Shown here in pieces: positions 26,392 to 33,478 of a DNA stretch of 56,823 nt (its first letter is position 1; every line of letters starts with the position of its first letter). The notes beneath the pieces are model-generated. The model was not told the origin of the DNA. It made no database searches and saw only the letters and a program-made list of their open reading frames with translations. The DNA comes from Bacillota bacterium. Lineage in GTDB: Bacteria > Bacillota > UBA994 > UBA5500. The DNA is taken from contig JAAYHE010000054.1 in assembly GCA_012735505.1 (NCBI GenBank), positions 1-56,823 of the forward strand, given 5' to 3'. A program made the translations under genes and the position numbers.

Positions 26392-26928
26392 TTGAGTCAA
26401 CGTATTTTGGTGGTCGATGATGCGGCATTTATGAGGATAGTTTGATCATTGTCCTCATCTAGCTAGGCTAGGATAAACCGCTCTGTATGCAAGAACCCCT
26501 AGGGGAGAGCGCTGAGAAGTGCCTCCTGTTATCTAGGCAACTTGCAGGTAAGGAGACTCCAACCTCAGAGGCCATACGAGCGGAGCCTGATAGGCTATGA
26601 CATGGTCCACCGGATGATCAAAGACATTTTACGAAAGAACGGTTTTGAGGTCTGCGGCGAGGCCTAAGACGGGGTACAGGCCATAGAACGTTATCGGGAA
26701 CTGAGGCCAGACTTAGTTACCATGGACATCACTATGCCCAAACTAGATGGCATCGCGGCTGTGCGAGAGATCAAGAAGATTGATCCTCAGGCCAAAATCG
26801 TCATGTGTAGTGCTATGGGACAGCAGGCGATGGTGGTTGACGCTATTCAGGCTGGGGCACTTGATTTTATTGTGAAGCCTTTCCAGCCAGATCGAGTTGT
26901 CGAAGCTTTACGCAAAGCGTTGCGCTAA
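26392..26928 (+). pseudogene. cheY: cheY response regulator, split by a group I intron and carrying one in-frame stop
   Basis: Exon 1 is 26392-26438 (TTG start after AAGGAGGAAGTAG; MSQRILVVDDAAFMR) and exon 2 is 26613-26928. Joining them gives 120 residues plus the stop, the usual CheY length, with the DD acidic pair (residues 9-10), phosphoacceptor Asp in LVTMDITMPKLDG, the Ser of CSAMGQQAMV and the Lys of DFIVKPFQPDRV. The junction reads MRMMIKD, as in Bacillus and Thermotoga CheY. Unspliced RNA would stop at TGA 26443-26445 after 17 codons. After splicing one TAA remains at 26665-26667 (codon 34), where relatives have Glu or a small residue (GAA to TAA would be one change). Everything else is intact, so this is a recent nonsense mutation, an error, or a read-through site; hence the pseudogene label. 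Confidence 0.85.
26439..26612 (+). ncRNA. Compact group I intron inside cheY (174 nt)
   Basis: Helices found by hand: P1 26431-26438 with 26451-26458, ending in a U.G pair at the 5' splice site; P2 26459-26463/26467-26471; P3 26478-26483/26578-26583; P4 26488-26493/26541-26546; P5 26498-26502/26533-26537, enclosing a bulged stem with a GAGA tetraloop (26514-26517); P6 26547-26549/26562-26564 with P6a 26552-26554/26558-26560; P7 26570-26575/26602-26607; P8 26584-26588/26592-26596. The R-like TCAGAGGCCATA (26565-26576) and S-like GACATGGTCC (26599-26608) resemble the conserved core. The last base is G26612. P10 pairs 26441-26450 in the P1 loop with 26613-26622. There is no P9 stem and no endonuclease gene. 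Self-splicing is inferred. Confidence 0.9.
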
Positions 26929-26949
26929 ACCATAATTAGTCTATTAGCA

Positions 26950-27423
26950 TTGCAGCCTACCCTCGCCGAAAATAGAGGGGGGCTTTTTTGGCAGGTCATT
27001 TACCTGTTGTTCGTTTTCGCTTTATTAATATTACTATCTATCCTAGCCACTCGCCTCTGGGTCAAGAAAGGGGCCGGTTTTGTTGCCGGTCCCGGCAAAC
27101 ATTTGCGCTTGCTGGAACACCTTCCTTTAGGAGCAGGTAAAGGCCTTTTTCTGGTCAAGGTTGTAGACAAAGTGATCTTGCTTGCGGTTAGCAATCAAGA
27201 CATAATCGTTTTGCGAGAATTTCCGCTGACGTCGGAACTTGACAGCGAACCAGTTGCCACCGGTGCAGCGAGAATCTCGCATTGGTTAGCACGTGTTAGC
27301 CCCAAGCGGTTGCAAGAGCAGGTAGAAAAGCAAGCGGCATCGGAATCCGACGACCAGCACCGTCCTGATTTTGCCCAAGAGCTCCTAGATAGATTAAGAA
27401 AGCTAAAGGAGCCACACCGATGA
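26950..27423 (+). CDS. fliO: Flagellar export gate protein FliO
   Basis: A protein of up to 157 residues with one membrane helix (VIYLLFVFALLILLSILATR, about residues 16-37) and the FliO domain (LRLLEHLPLGAGKGLFLVKV, VILLAVSNQDIIVLREF). FliO helps to assemble the FliP ring. The start is unsure: TTG 26950 has no good ribosome binding site and the first codons lie in a terminator-like hairpin; TTG 27007 is inside the membrane helix. fliP begins in the stop codon (ATGA). Confidence 0.8.
   Translation: MQPTLAENRGGLFWQVIYLLFVFALLILLSILATRLWVKKGAGFVAGPGKHLRLLEHLPLGAGKGLFLVKVVDKVILLAVSNQDIIVLREFPLTSELDSEPVATGAARISHWLARVSPKRLQEQVEKQAASESDDQHRPDFAQELLDRLRKLKEPHR
26954..26989 (+). terminator. Terminator-like hairpin between cheY and fliO
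   Basis: AGCCT-A-CCCTC (26954-26964) pairs with GAGGGGGGCT (26975-26984), with one bulged A and a 10-nt loop, followed directly by T residues to 26989. It has the form of an intrinsic terminator but lies at the start of the fliO frame in the middle of the operon. Confidence 0.6.
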
Positions 27424-28160
27424 AGCGACCCCTAATTATCACGCTTTGTTTGCTGTTAACTGGCTTTGGCGGGGTGGAGTCGGCCTTCGCCTTTGATCCG
27501 ATGGTCGATATCCGCTTATCTGCTCCTGAGACCCCTGAGGACGTAGTTGGCATGTTAAATATCTTCCTGCTTCTGACGGTGTTGACCTTAGCCCCTGCTA
27601 TCCTAGTTTTGATGACATCCTTTACTAGGTCGGTCATAGTGCTCTCGTTTACCCGTAACGCTCTAGCGACACAGCAGGTACCACCGAATCAGGTACTTAT
27701 CGGCCTCAGCTTGTTTTTGACCTTGTTTATTATGGGCCCTGTATTTAGTGCTATCAACGAGCAGGCTATCCAGCCCTATTTGGCGGGAGAACTAACGCCA
27801 GAGGAGGCGATGCAGCTAGCTCAAGCCCCACTGCGGGATTTTATGTTAGCCCATACTCGGGCCCAAGATCTCGAGCTTTTTACCAGCATGGCTAATCAGC
27901 AGTTTACTGATTTGGAAGAGGTTCCTATGTCAACTCTCATTCCGGCTTTTGTAGTGAGTGAGCTGAAGACAGCTTTCCAGATGGGCTTCTTGATCTTTGT
28001 GCCTTTCTTAGTTATAGACATGGTGATCGCTAGCACCCTGATGTCGATGGGTATGATGATGTTGCCGCCAGTGATGATCTCTTTACCCTTTAAGATACTC
28101 CTATTCGTCTTGGTGGGTGGTTGGCATCTGGTAGTGAAATCTCTGTTACAGAGTTTCTAG
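27420..28160 (+). CDS. fliP: Flagellar export gate protein FliP
   Basis: A 246-residue membrane protein with a cleavable signal (about residues 1-24, ending ESAFA), four membrane helices and the conserved blocks LTSFTRSVIVLSFTRNAL (with MTS here), QQVPPNQVLIGLSLFLTLFI and PFKILLFVLVGGWHLVV. FliP forms the export channel with FliQ and FliR. Its ATG overlaps the fliO stop. Confidence 0.96.
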   Translation: MKRPLIITLCLLLTGFGGVESAFAFDPMVDIRLSAPETPEDVVGMLNIFLLLTVLTLAPAILVLMTSFTRSVIVLSFTRNALATQQVPPNQVLIGLSLFLTLFIMGPVFSAINEQAIQPYLAGELTPEEAMQLAQAPLRDFMLAHTRAQDLELFTSMANQQFTDLEEVPMSTLIPAFVVSELKTAFQMGFLIFVPFLVIDMVIASTLMSMGMMMLPPVMISLPFKILLFVLVGGWHLVVKSLLQSF

Positions 28161-28178
28161 AGGAGGTAGTTCTTAAAC

Positions 28179-28448
28179 ATGACCCCCGAATTCATTATTG
28201 ACCTTGGCCGGGAAGCGGTGATGACCGCGCTGATAGTTGCTGGTCCTCTGCTATTGAGTGGTTTGGTTGTGGGGCTTATAGTCAGCATTTTGCAGGCAAC
28301 AACCCAGATTCAAGAAGCTACCTTGAGTTTTGTGCCCAAGATCTTAGCCGTAATGTTAGCAGCTTTGCTTACAGCACCTTGGATGATAACAGTGCTGTCC
28401 GACTTTGCAGCTAGACTCCTGGGCAACTTGGCCTCTGCTATAAGCTAA
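28179..28448 (+). CDS. fliQ: Flagellar export gate protein FliQ
   Basis: An 89-residue protein with two membrane helices (about residues 15-37 and 52-75) and the conserved SILQATTQIQEATLSFVPKI block. AGAGGAGG precedes the ATG, and fliR starts at the last base of its stop codon. Confidence 0.95.
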   Translation: MTPEFIIDLGREAVMTALIVAGPLLLSGLVVGLIVSILQATTQIQEATLSFVPKILAVMLAALLTAPWMITVLSDFAARLLGNLASAIS

Positions 28449-29233
28449 TGGGTTGGGGGTTGATTTTGCCAGAGCCGAGCCAAGTTTTCTGGCTGGGACT
28501 GGCATTTGCTCGCATTACGGCCCTTCTCATGATTGCTCCTCCTTTTAGGGGGCGCAACGTGCCTTTTGTCTTGAAAGCTGGTCTTGCGCTCCTATTAGCT
28601 CTGTTGCTGCAATCGACAACAGCTGGTAGCCTATTGGTGCCAACAAATGCCTGGGCTTTTGCTGGCTACTTGTTGCGTGAAGTTGCTATTGGCGTAAGTA
28701 TCGGCTTTATGGTACAACTTTTCTTCTTCGCTGTCGGTGTTGCGGGGCAACTCGTCGACACAGAGATGGGATTTCACATGGCTCACGTATTGGACCCTAT
28801 GGCCGAAAACCAGCTGCCGTTGATGGGCAATCTATTTTCTATGCTGAGCCTTCTCCTCTATTTAAGCCTCAACGGCCACTTGTTATTACTGCGAGCATTA
28901 GCCGAAAGTTTTTATTTACTACCTGTAGGTGAGTTGGGCCTTCCAGCGAACCTGACGCTCTTGATAGCTAGCTGCGTGCGCTTACTGCTTTTGGCCGTAC
29001 AGATAGCTTTGCCTGTTATCGGGGCATCCTTATTCACTAGTTTGATGTTTGGAATTATGGCTAAGTCTGTGCCACAGATGAATGTTTTTATAGTGGGTAT
29101 GCCCCTGAAAATCATTATTTTATCTGTGGCGCTGTTGGTTGCTTTACCTAGCTTGATGCTGTTAATGGAGAAGGGGCTGGGGGATGTGATGCTACGATTA
29201 GCAGATTGGATGGCAAGCAGGGCTGTGCCATGA
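28448..29233 (+). CDS. fliR: Flagellar export gate protein FliR
   Basis: A 261-residue protein with about six membrane helices. It has the FliR features ARITALLMIAPPFRGRNVP, REVAIGVSIGFMVQLFFFAV and MAKSVPQMNVFIVGMPLKI. It shares its stop (TGA) with the flhB start (ATGA). Confidence 0.95.
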   Translation: MGWGLILPEPSQVFWLGLAFARITALLMIAPPFRGRNVPFVLKAGLALLLALLLQSTTAGSLLVPTNAWAFAGYLLREVAIGVSIGFMVQLFFFAVGVAGQLVDTEMGFHMAHVLDPMAENQLPLMGNLFSMLSLLLYLSLNGHLLLLRALAESFYLLPVGELGLPANLTLLIASCVRLLLLAVQIALPVIGASLFTSLMFGIMAKSVPQMNVFIVGMPLKIIILSVALLVALPSLMLLMEKGLGDVMLRLADWMASRAVP

Positions 29234-30312
29234 TTAAACTCTGGTTTGATCTACAGCTTTTTGCCGAGGAGAAGACTGAACCAGCTACCCCCAGGCGTCG
29301 CCAAGAAGCACGTCGCAAGGGACAGGTTGCCCGCAGCCCAGAGCTCAATAGTGCCTTAGTGCTACTGGCTGCCGTCGTCTTCATCTATACCGTATTTCCT
29401 GGTTTAGGCTGGGGCTTTCTGAGCTTTGCTAGTAATACCTGGCAAAATCTGCATCAAAAGGATTTTGATATCCCTGCCTCTAGCCAATGGCTATGGCAGA
29501 TAGCAGCACAGGCTGGTCGGGTTGTACTCCCCCTATTTGCAGTCGTCTTATTAGTGGTCTTAGCCAGCAATTTGGCCCAGGTAGGGTTCTTGCTTTCTGG
29601 CACTCCTCTCAAGCCTAGCGTGCAAAAAATAAACCCACTAGAAGGCTTCAAGCGTATGTTTAGCAAGAAGGCATTAGTGGAACTGTTCAAATCTATGCTT
29701 AAGCTAGGTGGAATAGCATACGTTGTTTATCAATCAGCTGAAGCCGCCTTAGCCTGGACCCTAGGCCATGTTGGTGACGATATGGCCAACTCGTTGGCAG
29801 CAATGGGGCGTTTAACCTTTAACACCAGTTTGCGAGTGGTGATTTTTCTCTTACTCATTGGCGCTGCTGATTATGTTTACCAACGCTTCACCTATAGCAG
29901 GGAATTGCGCATGAGTAAGCAGGAGATCAAAGAAGAGTTTCGCCAGACAGAAGGGGATCCCCAAATAAGAGCTCGCATTAGAGAAAGGCAACGCCTCTTA
30001 GCGCGTAGGCGTATGATGCACGATGTTCCTCAGGCAGATGTGGTAATAGTGAACCCGGTACACCTGGCTATTGCTCTCAAGTATGATCCGGCGCAAGCAG
30101 AAGCGCCAGTGGTGGTAGCCAAAGGGCAGGGCTATCTAGCCCAAAAAATCAAAGAAATAGCAGGAGAACATCGGGTAGCTATTGTTGAGGATCCGCCATT
30201 GGCACAACTACTTTTCCCAGCTGTAGAGATTGGGGATGTCATCCCACCTCAATTTTACCAAGCGGTAGCCGAAATTCTTGCTTTCGTTTATCGTACTCAG
30301 AGGCGCCATTGA
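29230..30312 (+). CDS. flhB: Flagellar export switch protein FlhB (NPVH variant)
   Basis: A 360-residue export protein. The N terminus WFDLQLFAEEKTEPATPRRR and RKGQVARSPEL is standard, followed by four membrane helices (about residues 35-55, 85-110, 140-160 and 185-205) and a cytoplasmic domain. The autocleavage motif, normally NPTH, reads NPVH here (IVNPVHLAIALKYDP, near residue 270). Asn, Pro and His are kept; Thr is Val. Cleavage between Asn and Pro is needed for the switch from hook to filament export, so this is worth testing. ATG 29230 overlaps the fliR stop. Confidence 0.95.
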   Translation: MIKLWFDLQLFAEEKTEPATPRRRQEARRKGQVARSPELNSALVLLAAVVFIYTVFPGLGWGFLSFASNTWQNLHQKDFDIPASSQWLWQIAAQAGRVVLPLFAVVLLVVLASNLAQVGFLLSGTPLKPSVQKINPLEGFKRMFSKKALVELFKSMLKLGGIAYVVYQSAEAALAWTLGHVGDDMANSLAAMGRLTFNTSLRVVIFLLLIGAADYVYQRFTYSRELRMSKQEIKEEFRQTEGDPQIRARIRERQRLLARRRMMHDVPQADVVIVNPVHLAIALKYDPAQAEAPVVVAKGQGYLAQKIKEIAGEHRVAIVEDPPLAQLLFPAVEIGDVIPPQFYQAVAEILAFVYRTQRRH

Positions 30313-30337
30313 CAATGGCTGACAAGGAGGGTGCCCT

Positions 30338-32365
30338 TTGAAACTATCTGATATTTCGGTTGTCATAGCAGTAGTAGTAGCTGTGATTATGATGGTGATT
30401 CCGCTGCCCGCTTGGCTGTTGGATATTCTCCTTGCCCTTAACATCACTCTTTCCTTGGCTGTCTTGTTGGTGACAATGTTTATACGAGGGCCATTGGAGT
30501 TTTCTGCTTTTCCCTCACTGCTCCTATTGTTGACCCTATTTCGCCTAGCATTAAGTGTTTCTTCTACAAGATTGATTCTGCTTCATGGTAACGCAGGTGA
30601 AATTATACAAGCCTTTGGTAATTTCGTTGTCGGGGGCGACATAATCGTTGGTCTCATAATTTTCTTGATCCTTGTTGTGATCCAATTCGTTGTAATTACC
30701 AAGGGCGCTGAACGAGTAGCCGAGGTCGCTGCACGGTTTACGCTAGATGCTATGCCTGGTAAACAAATGAGCATCGATGCCGACTTAAATGCAGGTCTGT
30801 TGACTGAAGATGAGGCTCGGCAGCGCCGCCGGGAAATCCAATTGGAGGCTGATTTTTACGGTGCTATGGACGGCGCCAGTAAGTTTGTCAAGGGCGATGC
30901 TATTGCTGGCATTATTATCACCCTCTTAGACTTAATTGGTGGTTTCGCTGTTGGTGTGTTTCGGATGAACCTGCCAGCGGCGGAAGCTGTACAAGAATTT
31001 GCTCTCCTGACTGTCGGCGATGGTTTAGTGACCCAGATCCCTTCCTTGATGATCTCTACTGCTATGGGCATCATTGTTACCCGAGCTGCCTCTGAAGATA
31101 ACATGGGTGCAGACATTACGAGTCAACTATTTTCCCAACCGGGTATCTTTTCTATTGCAGGTTTTTTGCTATTATTCTTCGGTCTAGTACCAGGCCTACC
31201 CTTTGTGCCTTTTGCTGTCTTGGCTGCCGTCAGCTTTTCTGTTGCTACCCAGAGACGCCAGCAGGAGTCGGCAGTGCTACAAGCCCAGCAGGCACAGGTG
31301 GAACAAGCAGCGACGGCAAGCCGCGCCGAGAACATAACCAGCCTGTTAGCGGTCGACCCTCTGGAAATAGAACTCGGCTTTGGCTTGATAGCCTTAGCAG
31401 ATGCTGATCACGGGAGTGAATTATCGGAAAGAATCAATATGATCCGGCGGCAGTTTGCTTTAGATATGGGGTTCGTAGTGCCCTTTATCCGGATTCGGGA
31501 CAATATCCAATTAAAGCCCACTACCTATTTAATTAAGGTGAAGGGCGTGCCGGTGGGGCAGGGGGACCTGATGCTAGACCATCTTTTGGCTATGAACCCG
31601 GGTTCGGCCACTGAAAGCATTGCTGGCATTGCTACGACAGAGCCGGCGTTTGGGTTGCCAGCCTGGTGGATAAGGGAAAGTGAGCGGGAAAGGGCAGAAC
31701 TTGCTGGCTATACAGTCGTTGATCCAGCAACTGTTCTAGCTACCCATTTGACCGAGTTAATTCGCAAACATGCGCCCGATCTGCTAGGGCGACAAGAAGT
31801 TAAACAGCTACTAGACGGCTTGCAAGAACAAGCACCAGCTGTGGTGGAAGAAGTAGTCCCAGCTATTCTCTCTATCGGTCAGGTACAGAAGGTACTAATC
31901 AATTTATTGCAAGAAGATGTTCCTATTCGTGACCTGGTCACTATTTTAGAAACCTTAGGCGATTATGGCACTATCACTAAGGATATTGACCTCTTAACCG
32001 AATATGTGCGTCAGGCACTGGGGCGGGTGATAGTGCATCAGTATGTTGAACCTGGCGAGCCGTTGCAAGTAATAACACTGCATTTGGAATTGGAGCAGTT
32101 AATATTGGAATCGGTGCAGAAGACTGAGGCTGGCAATTATATTAACCTGGAACCGGATATTTTAGAGCGCTTAATCAGCAGTGTTAGCAAGGAGGCCATG
32201 CGCCTAGTTAACGCGGGGAAAACTCCCATAGTCTTAACAGCTCCCCTAGTTCGCCTGTATTTTAAACGCCTCACAGAGCGGGCTCTGAGCCGTTTGGTTG
32301 TTCTTTCTTATAACGAATTAGAACCGAGTCAGGAAGTACAAGCAGTTGGTGTGGTGAAGATATGA
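30338..32365 (+). CDS. flhA: Flagellar export protein FlhA
   Basis: A 675-residue protein with about eight N-terminal membrane helices (residues 1-310), the FHIPEP cytoplasmic loop with SIDADLNAGLLTEDEARQRR and DGASKFVKGDAIAGIIIT, and a C-terminal chaperone-substrate docking domain (PFIRIRDNIQLKPTTYLIK, DLVTILETLGDYG). A TTG start follows GGAGGGTG. The stop overlaps flhF (ATGA). Confidence 0.96.
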   Translation: MKLSDISVVIAVVVAVIMMVIPLPAWLLDILLALNITLSLAVLLVTMFIRGPLEFSAFPSLLLLLTLFRLALSVSSTRLILLHGNAGEIIQAFGNFVVGGDIIVGLIIFLILVVIQFVVITKGAERVAEVAARFTLDAMPGKQMSIDADLNAGLLTEDEARQRRREIQLEADFYGAMDGASKFVKGDAIAGIIITLLDLIGGFAVGVFRMNLPAAEAVQEFALLTVGDGLVTQIPSLMISTAMGIIVTRAASEDNMGADITSQLFSQPGIFSIAGFLLLFFGLVPGLPFVPFAVLAAVSFSVATQRRQQESAVLQAQQAQVEQAATASRAENITSLLAVDPLEIELGFGLIALADADHGSELSERINMIRRQFALDMGFVVPFIRIRDNIQLKPTTYLIKVKGVPVGQGDLMLDHLLAMNPGSATESIAGIATTEPAFGLPAWWIRESERERAELAGYTVVDPATVLATHLTELIRKHAPDLLGRQEVKQLLDGLQEQAPAVVEEVVPAILSIGQVQKVLINLLQEDVPIRDLVTILETLGDYGTITKDIDLLTEYVRQALGRVIVHQYVEPGEPLQVITLHLELEQLILESVQKTEAGNYINLEPDILERLISSVSKEAMRLVNAGKTPIVLTAPLVRLYFKRLTERALSRLVVLSYNELEPSQEVQAVGVVKI

Positions 32366-33474
32366 AAATCAAACGCTTTTTAGCTGCTTCCTTACCAGAA
32401 GCAAAAGCGCAGATTTTACAAGAGCTGGGGGAAGATGCAGTCGTTCTCAGCTCTCGGCAAGTAAAAAGAAAAGGCATCTTAGGTTGGTTAGGTTTTTCCC
32501 AAGTGGAGGTTACTGCCGCTGTTGATGAGGTCCCTGCGGCAACAGCAGAAAGCCGTCCCTCGGAGCAAAAGCTGTTGCTGACAGACCCAGCAGCCCCCTG
32601 GGAAGGATTACAGCGCGAGCTGACAGAAACCAAACGGATGCTCGAGGCGATGGCTAGCAGGCTGGCGAGAACTCAAGGGCGATCTGCATATCCTGAACCG
32701 ATGGGATCGTTATATAGTCGTTTACAGGCTACAGGTTTGGAAGCAGGGTTCTTAACCGAGGTCATGGAAGAGTTGATGTCAGACCTAAGACCTGCCCAAC
32801 TGGCAGATGTAGAACAAATAGAAGGATTGGTGCGCAATCTGCTTGAAGAAAAACTGAGTCGCTATATTTTACCGCCTGTTCAGGCCGGAGTACGGCAGGT
32901 TATTTGCTAAATCGGCCCAACAGGAGTGGGTAAGACCACTACCATTGCCAAGTTAGCAGCTAATGCTGTTTTGCGTCAGCAGCAGCGAGTGGCTTTTGTA
33001 ACCTTTGATACTTACCGCATCGCTGCGGTAGAGCAATTGCGAACTTACGGCGACATCCTAACGGCGCCTGTGCAAGTAGCGCTCACTCCAGCGGAGATGC
33101 GTCAGACCCTAAATACGCTGTCAGATTATGACATAGTCTTCGTTGATAGTGTAGGGCGCAGCCAGCAGAATAAGATGCAGCTGTCTGAATTGAAGGCTTT
33201 TCTCGAAGCTGTCGACGCAGATGAAGTTTATTTGACTCTGAGTGCAACAACTCAATATGAGGTTATGTTGGATGTGATTGAAAGCTACCGAATAATGCAA
33301 CCTACGGCCTTGTTGTTTACTAAGCTCGACGAGGGCCGCTGCTTTGGACCGATTATTAATTTACTGTTGAAGACAGGATTACCAGCCGCCTTTTTCACTA
33401 ATGGACAGGATGTACCTGATGATCTCATTCGGCCCTGTTCGCGTGATCTAGTAAATCTGCTGTTAGGGGAGTAG
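32362..33474 (+). pseudogene. flhF: flhF flagellar GTPase, interrupted by one in-frame stop
   Basis: FlhF is an SRP-type GTPase that controls flagellar number and placement. The frame 32362-32910 encodes the N-terminal B domain and part of the N domain (182 residues, starting IKRFLAASLPEAKAQILQEL) and ends VIC then TAA at 32908-32910. The same frame goes on at once with IGPTGVGKTTTIAKLAA (G1 P-loop), TFDTYRIAAVEQLRTYGDI, VFVDSVGRSQ and LLFTKLDEG to 33474. No bases are gained or lost. Relatives have a hydrophobic residue at the stop position, so TTA to TAA is a simple explanation. The G3 box is DSVGR where DTAGR is usual, which may show relaxed constraint. No good restart site lies before the P-loop. 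Confidence 0.85.
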
Positions 33475-33478
33475 CAGA

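Noticed and set aside
26496-26505. CCCCTAGGGG as a simple hairpin or restriction-like site
   Set aside because: A two-base loop cannot form, and both halves have better partners in P5 and its extension.
26439-26612. The cheY insert as an insertion sequence or miniature transposon
   Set aside because: It has no terminal inverted repeats and no target duplication, and excising it restores the reading frame exactly; P1/P10 pairing with both exons explains it better.
26439-26612. The cheY insert as a group II intron
   Set aside because: No GUGYG start, no domain V hairpin with AGC triad, and no AY end; the core fits group I.
26439-26612. The cheY insert as a translational bypass element like T4 gene 60
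   Set aside because: There are no matching take-off and landing codons, and it is longer than the known 50-nt case; the intron fold is more specific.
26665-32910. Reassignment of TAA to a sense codon
   Set aside because: TAA ends many intact genes here at the normal length, for example the NIF3 gene, dprA, hslV and flgE.
32911-33474. The second half of flhF as a separate functional gene
   Set aside because: It begins at the P-loop with no start codon or ribosome binding site before it; a Val, Leu or Met start further in would lose G1.
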